Assembly: GCF_028768465.1 (NCBI RefSeq) | Contig: NZ_CP118225.1 | Location: 992,001-1,056,000, forward strand | Length of the DNA: 64,000 nucleotides | Source of the DNA: Rhodopirellula sp. P2 | Lineage (GTDB): Bacteria > Planctomycetota > Planctomycetia > Pirellulales > Pirellulaceae | Reading direction: 5' to 3' | Part shown: positions 16,273-24,570 of the stretch, in pieces | How the letters are laid out: every line of letters begins with the position of its first letter | How positions within the stretch are numbered: the first letter of the stretch is position 1 | The notes under the pieces: model-generated | Told to the model about the DNA's origin: nothing | Database searches by the model: none | The model's input: the letters and a program-made list of their open reading frames with translations, nothing else | Position numbers and translations under genes: made by a program

Positions 16273-17387
16273 CGATCACGAGCCATCGGCATGATGACGT
16301 AAGCGTATCCATCGTCGGTCTGCATCAGGGCGGGGGACTTCGCCGATTCAATTTCCATCACCACGGTCGACTCGTTGTCCATCACTTTGCAGAAATCGGC
16401 CAGGTAGCGATGGTCCATCGTCAACGTGATCGGCTCGCCGTCGTAGGCGATCGGCAGCTCGATTTGTGATTCACCCAGGTCGGCGGTCTTGGCTTCCAAC
16501 TTCAGCGTGCCATCGGCGAAGGTGAAGTCGACCCCCCGGCTGTCCAGGTCCGTCACAATCGCGGCTTGGCGGAGAGCAGCGAACAGAGGCCCGACGACCA
16601 CATCGATCTGAATCGCGTTTTCTCGCTGGGGCAAAACCTGACGCCAGTTCGGATAGCGACCTTCGACCAATCGGCTGCTGATGACCGCTCGAGGGGTCCG
16701 AATCAGCAGGTCGTTTCCGCGTGAAGCGACCTCCACGAAATCGTCCTTGTCGCTGAGGGCTCGTTCGATCAAACCGATCGCTCGTGTCGGCACGATGGTG
16801 GTCATGCCGCTGGTGGCGTGCCCGCCAACCGATTCACCGGTGCCTTCCATCCGGGCCAATCGCCGGCCATCGGTCCCCACGGCGATGACGGAATTTTCTT
16901 CCATCTCCAGCAGCACGCCGCCGAGGGCGTAGCGGCTGCTTTCCGAGTCGGTCGCGAACACGGTCCGGCGGAGCATTTCGCGAAAAGTGCGAGTGCTGAT
17001 TTGGTGGTACTTCGACTCGTCGAATTCGTGGACGCTGGGGAATTCATCAGGGTTGTTTCCGGGCAAGCGGAACTTGCTGCGGCTGCCCGAAATCTTGATT
17101 CCGGCTTCATCGGTTTCGATGGTGATCGTTTCGTCGTTGCTCTCTCTCAGAATCGGTCCGGTGCGAGCCACTGGCAGCAGAGCCGTGCCCTCGGTTTCGA
17201 CCTCGATCCCCTCGGTCACATCCAACCGAATTCCGACCTCTTGGTCGGTCGCCATCAACGTGATTCTGTCGCCAGCGGCGGTCACTTTGACGTTCTGCAA
17301 AATCTCCTTCGGCGACCGGCTCGGAGCAATCGATGCTGCGAGGACGAAAGCGTTGGCGAGGATGTCTCGTTGGCAGGTGATCTTCAT
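16269..17387 (-). CDS. dnaN: DNA polymerase III sliding clamp (beta subunit)
   Basis: The ring-shaped processivity clamp that tethers DNA polymerase to DNA. The 372 residues are typical for three clamp domains. Seen: the start MKITCQRDILANAFVLAA, AVSSRLVEGRYPNW-like text (ISSRLVEGRYPNWRQVLP), and the C-terminal YAYVIMPMARDR, equivalent to the conserved MPMR-type end. The frame is open upstream to 17603, but family alignment places the start at ATG 17387. It overlaps the DUF721 gene by GTGA. A 504-base gap with DnaA boxes lies directly upstream, so DnaA may act on both origin and dnaN expression. Confidence 0.97.
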   Translation of the reverse strand: MKITCQRDILANAFVLAASIAPSRSPKEILQNVKVTAAGDRITLMATDQEVGIRLDVTEGIEVETEGTALLPVARTGPILRESNDETITIETDEAGIKISGSRSKFRLPGNNPDEFPSVHEFDESKYHQISTRTFREMLRRTVFATDSESSRYALGGVLLEMEENSVIAVGTDGRRLARMEGTGESVGGHATSGMTTIVPTRAIGLIERALSDKDDFVEVASRGNDLLIRTPRAVISSRLVEGRYPNWRQVLPQRENAIQIDVVVGPLFAALRQAAIVTDLDSRGVDFTFADGTLKLEAKTADLGESQIELPIAYDGEPITLTMDHRYLADFCKVMDNESTVVMEIESAKSPALMQTDDGYAYVIMPMARDR

Positions 17388-17718
17388 CGGAGCGATTGAA
17401 AAAAGAGACAGGGCAGGAACGCCGACAACTGCCGGCCGAGCCCCGCATGCTTCGCGGCAAACACGTTGCTCAGGGCGGTCCAAGTTGTAACGCGATCGCT
17501 TCGGATTGGCATCCCCTGAAAGCTCCGCTGGTGAGCTCGAGACGGACACGGCCTGAAACCGGATGTGAGCTGGGGCGATTCTTCCCAGGAGGTTTGCTAT
17601 CAAATAGTACTAATAGATTTACCGTCGTCGTCGTAATGCGTGGACAGGGAATGTCTGAAAGCGTTGTTTGAAACTCATTTGAGACGGCAAAACACGTTGA
17701 AAACGACACTTTGACGGC

Positions 17719-17727
17719 TGTGGATAA
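17719..17727 (-). promoter_or_regulatory. Perfect DnaA box
   Basis: TGTGGATAA, the reverse complement of the consensus TTATCCACA, within CTGTGGATAACCTGTC. Confidence 0.8.
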
Positions 17728-17854
17728 CCTGTCTTTTGAATGTCTTAAAACTGTCTGAAGTTGGACCGACTTCGAACACACCTGGACAGCGGCTTGCCGA
17801 AGATGGTCAGAAGTCAGACATTTTTAGACAGACTTCAGACAGTGAAATGACAGG

Positions 17855-17863
17855 TTATCCACA
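17855..17863 (+). promoter_or_regulatory. Perfect DnaA box
   Basis: TTATCCACA within GACAGGTTATCCACAG, the mirror of the box at 17719. Confidence 0.8.
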
Positions 17864-17891
17864 GGCGTTTTAGGGGTGAAAACGAGGGTTC

Positions 17892-18272
17892 ATGAGCACC
17901 AAAAAAGAATCTGAAAACGATCCAAAAAAGTTCGTTTCAAAGGCTCTGGATGACCCTCGTCTGACCGTTTTGTGGTCGACGGTCCAGTCAGTGGAGCAGG
18001 CTGAGGCGATCGCCAAGGGGCTGCTGCAGGAGCGTTTGGCAGCCTGTGTGCAGATCGATTCCCCGATCATCAGCCACTACGTTTGGGAGGGTCGGTCGTG
18101 TTCAGAAAAAGAGTTCCGCGTGGTCATCAAAACCACCCACCAACGAACCGATCAAGTGATCGCTTGGTTGGCCCAGAACCATCCCTACGACGAGCCTCAG
18201 ATCATCGCGTTGCCAGTTGAGAAAGCGTCGCTGGGATACGCTCGATGGGTCGCCGAATCGACGTCCAAGTAG
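17892..18272 (+). CDS. cutA: CutA-family divalent-ion tolerance protein
   Basis: A small trimeric cytoplasmic protein of the CutA1 family, linked to copper and other divalent-ion tolerance, though its molecular job is debated. The 126 residues include a charged N-terminal extension of about 20, then the conserved core: VQSVEQAEAIAKGLLQERLAACVQ, YVWEG, EKEFRVVIKTT and HPYDEPQIIALPV. It is the first plus-strand gene right of the DnaA-box region. A hairpin that could terminate on both strands follows at 18360. Confidence 0.92.
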   Translation: MSTKKESENDPKKFVSKALDDPRLTVLWSTVQSVEQAEAIAKGLLQERLAACVQIDSPIISHYVWEGRSCSEKEFRVVIKTTHQRTDQVIAWLAQNHPYDEPQIIALPVEKASLGYARWVAESTSK

Positions 18273-18359
18273 TCGCTCGCGGGCTGCGTCGGAAGGCTGG
18301 GGCGACAGATTTTGGGGGCATCTTCCGGTGGAACCGACGGGTGATGGCGGCGCAGAAAA

Positions 18360-18395
18360 AGCCCTCCCGAGCTCTGAGGTCGGGCTGTTTTATTT
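18360..18395. terminator. Probable bidirectional terminator after cutA
   Basis: AGCCC...GGGCT stem with T-rich sequence on both sides (GTTTTATTT on plus; GGGCTTTTT on minus). It could serve cutA and the converging Kelch gene. Confidence 0.65.
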
Positions 18396-18398
18396 CAC

Positions 18399-18501
18399 CC
18401 TCCCTCTGGGAGGGTCGGCCCGCTTCGGGCCGGGGAGGGTTACGCGCTGGTGCCGATGCTCGACCCTCCCCTCGCTTCGCTCGACCCTCCCAGGGGGAGG
18501 G
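18399..18501. repeat. GC-rich nested palindromic repeat
   Basis: Outer arms of about 20 bases, CCCTCCCTCTGGGAGGGTCG and CGACCCTCCCAGGGGGAGGG, with an inner palindrome GGCCCGCTTCGGGCC. The rest of the 330-base gap 18273-18602 holds the terminator and no gene. Confidence 0.8.
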
Positions 18502-18602
18502 AGATGATCAACGCTTGGCAACACAGCACTTCAAAACGGCACGACCTCGCTCGATGGAGGGCTGGAAGGGCAGCGTGAATGAGCCGAAGTTAGCCGCTCA
18601 GG

Positions 18603-20294
18603 TCACTTCGTATCGCCGATTTGGATGGCGTCGATGGAGGAGAATTTGCCTTCCTCCATGTTGGCTCCACCCAGCATCACCAACCGGTCCTCCGCGATCG
18701 GCAACATCCGGTGAAAGAACCGGGCCGGTTCGACTTGGGCGACCGTTTCCCAGGCTTGTCCCTCGGCAGCCAAGCGGTGGACAAAACCATCCAGGGTGGT
18801 GACGTACAGACGACCGCCGGCCGCGAAAGCGGAAGAACCAAAACCGGCCATTCCGGATCCGGGCAGCGATGGTGCCAGCGACCAAGTTTTGGCCGACGGG
18901 TCGTAGACATCGACCCGGGTGGTCGGGCCGCCTTCGGATCGCATGCCACCGACGACGAACAGTTTGCCGTCGTGAGCAGCGACGCTGATCGCTCGTCGTT
19001 GGAAGGGTGGCGTTGCGACGGGTTGCCATCCCGAATCGGGGTGGGCCAGATCCAGCGACCAAGCCGTTGGATGCCAGGTGCTGTCTTCGCTCTCGCCATT
19101 CAGGCTCCAACCGCCGAAGACGTAAACGGTGTCCCCGAGAACCGCCGCGTCCAACGAGGATCGACCTTCGGGCAGAGCGGGAAGATCGGCCCAGGATTTC
19201 GTCTTGGGATCAAAGCTGGCCACCGCGGATTGCGATCGCAGGTCGTGTTCTTCGCCAATGTCGTTGACGGCGGTGAAGCCGCCGATTCGAACCAGTCGGT
19301 CACCATGAGCGACCAAAGCCAAACCTTGCAGGCGAGGACCAGTCGCAATCGTTTCCCATTTCGCTTTCGGGTCAGTTGTGTCCAGAGCCCACAGGCGATT
19401 GGATTGTTCTTCGGTCGAATACGAATGAGCGCTGCCGGTGTGCCCGCCGTAGGCGTAAAGGGTTCCATTCAAGAACGCGGCCCCGAAACTGGTCAGCTCC
19501 TCGGGCAGATCAGCGAGGCCCGAGGGTTCGATCGACACGTTGCTGCCGGCGATCACCTGGGGCGACTCCGGTTGCTTTTTGGGCTGAGCCGTGTCCGATG
19601 AAATGCGGAAGGAGGCGGTCAGGTAGTCGGCGGTGCTGGAGTATTCCTCGCCGGCCAATTCCCCCTTGGCGTCCTTGTCCGTGATGCCCGCCATGACCGA
19701 GTTGAGTCCGGGCTCGATGATCTCGGATGAGAACGACACGCGGCCGTTGCTGTTGGTTGTTTCGGTTCCGGCTTCGTGGCCGTCTTCGCAGAACAGCTTG
19801 ACTTCTGTCGCGGGCAAGGGTTGGCCATCACGCAGCAACTGAACTTCGATGTCGCCATTTTTTGCCGCTGTGATCACGGTTTGCAAAGCAGCCCCGGGGC
19901 GAGGATCGGTGGGCCAAGCCTTCGCGTCTTCCTGTGGCAGGTGCTCGACGTGGTAGGTCAGCTTCATCCCGTGGTACAGACCGTAGGTGACCGAACCGGC
20001 GATCTCGTCGCCTGTCGGAATCGGTTGCGGACTTTGGATGCCGACCAAGTCGTCGGTCTCGACTGGTTTCATCTCAATCGTTTTGCCAGCAGCCGATGCG
20101 TTGGTGCTGTGCAACTGAATTTGCTGGACCGCTTCGGGCATGGGATAAGTGCGATCGTCAGTCGATTCACCAAACCACATGACCGCGTGCCCCTTGGAAT
20201 CAGAGGCGAGCCAAGGGAAGTGAGCCGAGGCTGACGAGGTCCCGCCAAGAACCAAGGCCAATGCGAGCAGTTGTCGTCTTTTAGAAATTTTCAT
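18603..20294 (-). CDS. Secreted protein: DUF4198-like domain plus Kelch beta-propeller
   Basis: A 563-residue exported protein with signal peptide MKISKRRQLLALALVLGG...ASA. Residues about 25-200 resemble DUF4198-type periplasmic domains (starting HFPWLASDSKGHAVMWFGES; these relate to nickel/cobalt-uptake accessory proteins), with a carboxypeptidase-like fold near 150-200. Residues about 255-560 hold Kelch repeats, each with a GG pair and a Tyr/Trp spacing (LYAYGGHTG, LVRIGGFTA, VYVFGGWSL, LFVVGGMRS, LVMLGGANM). It sits 117 bases after a lipoprotein gene and, with a DUF1559 gene, forms a likely three-gene minus-strand operon. The ligand is unknown. Confidence 0.78.
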   Translation of the reverse strand: MKISKRRQLLALALVLGGTSSASAHFPWLASDSKGHAVMWFGESTDDRTYPMPEAVQQIQLHSTNASAAGKTIEMKPVETDDLVGIQSPQPIPTGDEIAGSVTYGLYHGMKLTYHVEHLPQEDAKAWPTDPRPGAALQTVITAAKNGDIEVQLLRDGQPLPATEVKLFCEDGHEAGTETTNSNGRVSFSSEIIEPGLNSVMAGITDKDAKGELAGEEYSSTADYLTASFRISSDTAQPKKQPESPQVIAGSNVSIEPSGLADLPEELTSFGAAFLNGTLYAYGGHTGSAHSYSTEEQSNRLWALDTTDPKAKWETIATGPRLQGLALVAHGDRLVRIGGFTAVNDIGEEHDLRSQSAVASFDPKTKSWADLPALPEGRSSLDAAVLGDTVYVFGGWSLNGESEDSTWHPTAWSLDLAHPDSGWQPVATPPFQRRAISVAAHDGKLFVVGGMRSEGGPTTRVDVYDPSAKTWSLAPSLPGSGMAGFGSSAFAAGGRLYVTTLDGFVHRLAAEGQAWETVAQVEPARFFHRMLPIAEDRLVMLGGANMEEGKFSSIDAIQIGDTK

Positions 20295-20411
20295 GATGAT
20301 TGATTGTTACGGAGGGATTTGATTTGTTTGGGAAAGAGTCGCTCGGTGGGGCGACTGGACAGTTGGCTGGGATGACGCGGCCGATATCGGCATGCATCGT
20401 TGTCCACGTTC

Positions 20412-20894
20412 TCAACGCTTGGTCAATTCGAACGTCAACGGTTGGACGTTGGCTGCGTCAATCGTTGCTTTCAGTTGACCGGTGCTTCGATAGCGAGCCG
20501 GAATGGTTCGAGAGTTCAGTGGATCTCGATCACCGTTCTGCATGGCAGCCACCGCTTCATTCATTTCAGGTTCCAAGGGAGTGACAATCACGTGATATTC
20601 ACCCGGCGAGGGACCGTTGGTCGAATCAAAAGCGAAGCGTCCCTCTGAAATCATGGTAACGCTGTCGTGAAGCCCCGGTTCGGTTTTGACGGGCGTGAAC
20701 CGGATCATCGCACTGGGCAGCGGTTTGCCACCGAGTGTGACTTCGCCTGAGATGGCCACGTGTTCTGATTCAGGTGCCTGAGAACAACCAGCGGACAGAA
20801 TCACGATCCATGCAACGCTGAACGCCCAAAGTGGTTTCAGCCGATTTGTGATTGTTCGAACTGACATGGAAACATCTGCACGTCGCATGATCAC
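20412..20894 (-). CDS. Lipoprotein with a carboxypeptidase-regulatory-like beta-sandwich
   Basis: About 160 residues. A hydrophobic signal ends in a lipobox ILSAGC, so it should be lipid-anchored outside the cytoplasmic membrane. The mature part begins with [21 protein letters not shown], the form typical of planctomycete lipoproteins with one transthyretin-like domain; the rest is not otherwise recognised. The GTG start at 20894 overlaps the DUF1559 stop (GTGA) and has GAGGAAG at good spacing; ATG 20888 is also possible. Such small lipoproteins often follow DUF1559 genes, which points to a joint surface role. Confidence 0.8.
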   Translation of the reverse strand: MIMRRADVSMSVRTITNRLKPLWAFSVAWIVILSAGCSQAPESEHVAISGEVTLGGKPLPSAMIRFTPVKTEPGLHDSVTMISEGRFAFDSTNGPSPGEYHVIVTPLEPEMNEAVAAMQNGDRDPLNSRTIPARYRSTGQLKATIDAANVQPLTFELTKR

Positions 20895-21850
20895 GGAGCT
20901 TCCTCGACCACTTCATGACCGTTGCGGGTGGCCAACGCGTTCAGCAATTCGCGATCAAGAGACTCGGACGTGAAGCGAACACTGCCATCACCAAACAGAA
21001 AGTACACACCGCCTTCGTGCATGCTTTGGAATCCGCCATTGTTCGCCGCGTTGTGAACGTTGAGTTCCTTCTGGCTGGTGCCCAGTGAAACCTTCGGGTA
21101 GCCAAGCACCCAACGAGCGGTTCCCCATTTCACCGTTCCTGCAACACTGGCGGGACTGGTCCACAGGTAGTCCGCCATGTCATAGGTCGTTTCGCCATAG
21201 GCGATGGTGTTGCTGCTGCCATCAATCAAGTCTCGAAAACCGGTGGCAGGATTGTCGTATCCGTAGGCGGTCCAGTTCAAACCAAACATCCCATCGGCTT
21301 TGGGCATGTAAGCGGCGGTGCCTTCGCACGCGAGGTAGCTCGATGGTCCACCGGTCTCGTTCAGATCGGCGTCTGGAACACTTCGAGGCAGAACCATCGA
21401 CGGGCACAGATAGGTTGCGATCGTTTGTGCTGCGACTTCTTGGTTGATGGGATCAGAGTAGGAGCGACTGAAATCAAACTGTTGGTAGGTGTTGGCCTCT
21501 TCCAAAAACGGCAGGGCAGCCGTCAAAGGGCCCAAGAAATTGCTCAGCCGTGAACCTTCGGGGAACTTTTGGAAGGTGCCGTGGTAGTTGTGAAGAGCCA
21601 GCCCAATCTGCTTGAGGTTGTTGCTGCAGCTCATTCGGCGAGCGGCGGCACGGGCGGATTGGACGGCGGGCAACAACAATCCGACCAGCACACCGATGAT
21701 GGCGATCACCACCAACAGTTCGACCAACGTGAAGGCTCGTCGGTCGCGACGAAGTGGGTTCGATCGGTTGGAGGTTGCCGGCGAGAATTTGGCGGCAACG
21801 ACGGAAGTCGGAACGAAAGCAAGGGCGCAGAAGCGCGCAGAAAGGGGCAT
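20891..21850 (-). CDS. DUF1559 protein with pilin-like N-terminus (third, divergent copy)
   Basis: About 319 residues, shorter than the pair at 2185 and 6368. The pilin-like helix [18 protein letters not shown] is preceded by Ala instead of the usual Gly (RRA|FTLVE), which may reduce prepilin peptidase cleavage. The family core [20 protein letters not shown] and the C-terminal [14 protein letters not shown] are present. A long N-terminal stretch of about 37 residues precedes the helix. The start ATG 21850 has GGAG eight bases upstream; an earlier GTG/ATG at 21874 lacks one. It is the first gene of the DUF1559-lipoprotein-Kelch operon. Confidence 0.88.
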   Translation of the reverse strand: MPLSARFCALAFVPTSVVAAKFSPATSNRSNPLRRDRRAFTLVELLVVIAIIGVLVGLLLPAVQSARAAARRMSCSNNLKQIGLALHNYHGTFQKFPEGSRLSNFLGPLTAALPFLEEANTYQQFDFSRSYSDPINQEVAAQTIATYLCPSMVLPRSVPDADLNETGGPSSYLACEGTAAYMPKADGMFGLNWTAYGYDNPATGFRDLIDGSSNTIAYGETTYDMADYLWTSPASVAGTVKWGTARWVLGYPKVSLGTSQKELNVHNAANNGGFQSMHEGGVYFLFGDGSVRFTSESLDRELLNALATRNGHEVVEEAP

Positions 21851-22524
21851 GGTTTTCTCCAGCCAAGAAGTCACAGAACGGGAAACGTCCCCAAAGCGGG
21901 ACGGATCGAGCGTGGCTGGCTAGAGAGCGAGAAGCTCGTCGCTTGCTGCGTCGTCGATGCTGATATTGCGAATCAGTTGCAATAATTATGCTTGTTCTGA
22001 CGGTTGTTGCAACCGCATTGGGAGAGAAAAATGCTTCGAACCCGCCAGTAGAAGGGTTTTCGGGTGTTTTTGCAGTCCTTTTGGGTGGTTCTTACCGGGG
22101 TGGGCCGGCACGGTGCTGCATTCATGCACGACCCCTCCCGGGAAACGTCGATTTCATCAGCGACTCAGTCGAGAGTGCTGAGCCGCCGTAGACCGAATGA
22201 AGGAGGCTTTGCGACGCACCTCCGGCAGTGACATGCTTGGCAAGGTCCGCCGTTCGGCTGCAGCGGCGGCGAGGCGGTTTGATCCGGATTGACGAAGTGG
22301 TTCGGCTTCAAGATTCCTTGTTCCCAGGCTCTGACTGGGAACACACTGTCTTGGAGGCTCCGCCTCCCGATTCTGTCTCAGCAGGCGGAGCCGGCAGTGC
22401 ATTGCGTTCCCAGGCAGAGCCTGGGAACGAGAAAAGTGGTTCAACTGATAAGTCTCATGTTACCGAGCATTTCTCATCGATCTCCCAGAGGGAGGGTGAT
22501 GAAAATTCCCGCGTCCCTTCGACG
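21851..22524. other. Gap with repeats between DUF1559 and FAH genes
   Basis: 674 bases with no convincing gene. The left part holds the DUF1559 promoter side. The right part (22318-22432) is packed with short palindromes. The reading frame crossing into 22525-23538 on plus is a shadow of the FAH gene. Confidence 0.6.
22321..22428. repeat. Cluster of short palindromes (TTCCCAGG.../GGAGGC...)
   Basis: TTCCCAG...CTGGGAA at 22321-22341, GGAGGC-TCC-GCCTCC at 22353-22367, and GTTCCCAGGCAGAGCCTGGGAAC at 22406-22428. The first and last are related hairpins, so this looks like a repeat flanked by copies of one palindrome. Confidence 0.75.
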
Positions 22525-23421
22525 TCAAGCTTCGGCTTGGCAGGTGTTTTCCAAGCGGCCGATGCCATCGATTTCCACGACGCAGCGATCCCCCGGTGCC
22601 AAGTAGCGAGGTGGTGTTCGGGCGTCACCGACTCCCGAAGGGGTGCCTGTGAAGATCAGGTCGCCGGGTTTCAAAGTCATGAACTTCGACAGGTGAGCGA
22701 TCAGCGCCGGGATGTCGAAGATCAGCTGATCCGTTTTGCTTTCTTGCAGAGTTTCGCCGTTGAGATGCAAGCGAATCGGGAGATTCCCTGGGTCCGAGAT
22801 TTCATTGGCGGTGACCACGGCAGGGCCCAGAGGGGCGAACGTGTCGAAGGATTTGCCCACCAGCCATTGGCCGCCGGGACGGCCCTTTTGCCAATCTCGC
22901 GAAGACACGTCGTGGCCGACCGCGTACCCGAAGACCACGTCCATCGCCTCGCTGGCATCCACGTGGCGGGCGGTTTTGCCGATGACCACCACCAATTCGG
23001 CTTCGTAGTCGACTTTGTCACTGATCTTGGGCAGCATAATGTCTTGGCCATGCCCAACCAGCGCGGAATTGAATTTGCTGAACACGACCGGCAACGATGG
23101 CTTCTCAGCTCCCGTTTCAATCGCGTGATCGAGGTAGTTCAAACCGATGCACAGAATCTTTTCTGGGCAGGGGACTGGCGGCAGCATTTGCTCCGGGGCG
23201 TCGATCCATTGAGATTCATCGGGGGTGGGCAGCTGATCGAAGTCCGCTTGGGCAAGCGAAAAGAGTGTGTTTCCTTGCAGCCATTTTTGTTCGATTTCCG
23301 CACCCAGCAAATCGCCAACGGGGCAAACTTTGGGGCGAGGAGCCAATTGGGTTTCGGGTTCCTTTCGAATCGCCAAACGTGTGGCACCGGAAGAATCAAC
23401 GTAACGACAAAAAGCAACCAT
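22525..23421 (-). CDS. Fumarylacetoacetate hydrolase family protein
   Basis: A cytoplasmic enzyme of the FAH superfamily, which hydrolyses, decarboxylates or dehydrates 2-oxo or acylpyruvate-type acids. It has 298 residues. The C-terminal catalytic domain (about 90-298) shows [22 protein letters not shown] with the metal-binding acidic residues, [14 protein letters not shown], and FTGTPSGVG. The exact substrate is open; sugar-acid or aromatic breakdown are both known for close families. The start ATG 23421 was chosen because the upstream extension to 23577 reads through the divergent promoter region. A sugar-isomerase gene diverges from it, suggesting a shared catabolic unit. Confidence 0.9.
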   Translation of the reverse strand: MVAFCRYVDSSGATRLAIRKEPETQLAPRPKVCPVGDLLGAEIEQKWLQGNTLFSLAQADFDQLPTPDESQWIDAPEQMLPPVPCPEKILCIGLNYLDHAIETGAEKPSLPVVFSKFNSALVGHGQDIMLPKISDKVDYEAELVVVIGKTARHVDASEAMDVVFGYAVGHDVSSRDWQKGRPGGQWLVGKSFDTFAPLGPAVVTANEISDPGNLPIRLHLNGETLQESKTDQLIFDIPALIAHLSKFMTLKPGDLIFTGTPSGVGDARTPPRYLAPGDRCVVEIDGIGRLENTCQAEA

Positions 23422-23497
23422 GAGGAAACCAATCGAAGTGGCAAGGAGGTGGGGAAGCGGACACGCGAAATCAAAACAAACGCTCGAACGGAAAGTC

Positions 23498-23530
23498 CAT
23501 TTGCAAGCAAATCCGTTCATTTGCAAGCAA
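23498..23530. promoter_or_regulatory. Two 13-bp direct repeats in a divergent promoter (possible operator)
   Basis: CATTTGCAAGCAA occurs at 23498-23510 and 23518-23530, exactly 20 bases apart (two helical turns), between the divergent FAH and isomerase genes. A regulator binding site is inferred. Confidence 0.55.
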
Positions 23531-23617
23531 TACCATAGCGAGCCACTCAATTGTTGGGGGAAGCCTGCAGAGACCAAAACGAATCTTTACACTGCGACCA
23601 CGCGTCGGCATACTCCG

Positions 23618-24499
23618 ATGCCCACGCCCGCTTGGGAACTCAAGCCGGGCGAGTTCGATCCTCCTCTTTTCCCACCGTCTATGAACACCTTGGCGATCAA
23701 CCAATTGTCGACTCTTCGATGGGAATTCGAGCAAGATGCTCAAGCGTATTCCGACCGAGGTTTCGAAGGCATTGGCTTGTTTCGACCGAAGCTCGATGAC
23801 CTGGGAATCGATCGAGCGGTGGAGCTATTGGCCGAAACCAATTTGCAAGTCACCTCGCTCAGTTGGGTCGGTGGGTTCACCGGCAGCGACGGCCGCGGAT
23901 TCGATGATGCGGTTCGCGACGCGATGGGTGCGGTCCGCGACGCAGCGGAACTGCGAGCCGAAACGTTGATCGTTTTGGCGGGTGGTCGAAACAACCACAT
24001 TCGCAAACACGCCCGGCGAACGCTCTGTGACGCGTTGTCTCACCTGGCCATCATCGCCGAGGAATTTGGCGTGAAGCTTTCACTGGAACCCATCCACGCC
24101 GGTTGCGGTGTGGAATGGTCGTTCGTCAACGACTTGGAATCGACCCTCGAGATTCTCGATATCGTCGACAGTTCCAATCTGGGAATCGTGCTGGACACCT
24201 ACCACGTTGGGATGGATGACCGGGTGCTGGACATGTTGCCTCACGTCGTTCCGTTCATGCATTTGATGCAATTGGGCGACGGTCGCCACAGTCCACTCGG
24301 CGAGATGAATCGTTGCTTGCTGGGCGAAGGCTGCGTGCCGATTCAGTCATTGGTTCACCGAGTCTTGGAACTGGGATACTCAGGACCGATCGAAGTGGAG
24401 TTGATTGGCGAAGACGTCGAACCGCTCAGCTACGAATCCGTGCTCGATCACACACGCTCGTATCTGGACCAAAACATTGGTCCTGTGAAATCAACGTGA
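23618..24499 (+). CDS. Sugar phosphate isomerase/epimerase (AP endonuclease 2 fold)
   Basis: A cytoplasmic TIM-barrel protein of the xylose-isomerase-like superfamily, 293 residues. Seen: RGFEGIGLFRPK, a conserved Glu in SLEPIHAG, the GIVLDTYHVG motif with metal-binding Asp and His, HLMQLGDGRHSP, and GPIEVELIGED near the end. These supply the Glu-Asp-His-Glu metal site of the family. The reaction is probably isomerisation or epimerisation of a sugar or inositol derivative, unknown here. The start MPTPAWELK at 23618 was chosen by family-like length; MNTLAINQ, 21 codons later, is possible. It diverges from the FAH gene. Confidence 0.86.
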   Translation: MPTPAWELKPGEFDPPLFPPSMNTLAINQLSTLRWEFEQDAQAYSDRGFEGIGLFRPKLDDLGIDRAVELLAETNLQVTSLSWVGGFTGSDGRGFDDAVRDAMGAVRDAAELRAETLIVLAGGRNNHIRKHARRTLCDALSHLAIIAEEFGVKLSLEPIHAGCGVEWSFVNDLESTLEILDIVDSSNLGIVLDTYHVGMDDRVLDMLPHVVPFMHLMQLGDGRHSPLGEMNRCLLGEGCVPIQSLVHRVLELGYSGPIEVELIGEDVEPLSYESVLDHTRSYLDQNIGPVKST

Positions 24500-24510
24500 T
24501 CCCAACCACA

Positions 24511-24528
24511 GAAGTGCTCTCGCACTTC
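24511..24528. terminator. Hairpin between convergent genes
   Basis: GAAGTGC-TCTC-GCACTTC, a perfect 7-bp stem between the isomerase and hemQ stops. There is no T-run, so terminator function is weakly supported. Confidence 0.4.
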
Positions 24529-24570
24529 CGTTAAGAATTGTTGGTCGACAACGCTGCCAGGTACTCTGGA

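Larger units (their letters stand above)
17388..17891. other. Candidate replication origin / dnaN control region
   Basis: A gene-free stretch between divergent dnaN and cutA. It holds two perfect DnaA boxes in opposite orientation at 17719 and 17855, embedded in a 20-bp inverted repeat with one mismatch (17714-17733 and 17849-17868). A second perfect 10-bp inverted repeat, CTGTCTGAAG / CTTCAGACAG, is nested inside (17751 and 17834), with further GTCTGAA or TCAGACA words at 17653 and 17814. An AT-rich tract at about 17594-17620 could be an unwinding element. No dnaA gene is in view. Origin function is inferred. Confidence 0.6.

Noticed and set aside
17388-17603. In-frame N-terminal extension of dnaN
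   Set aside because: Family alignment puts the start at MKITCQRD; the extension reads through the gap upstream.
22228-23538. Plus-strand open frame of 436 codons
   Set aside because: Antisense to the FAH-family gene and extending through a repeat-rich gap; no recognisable protein features.
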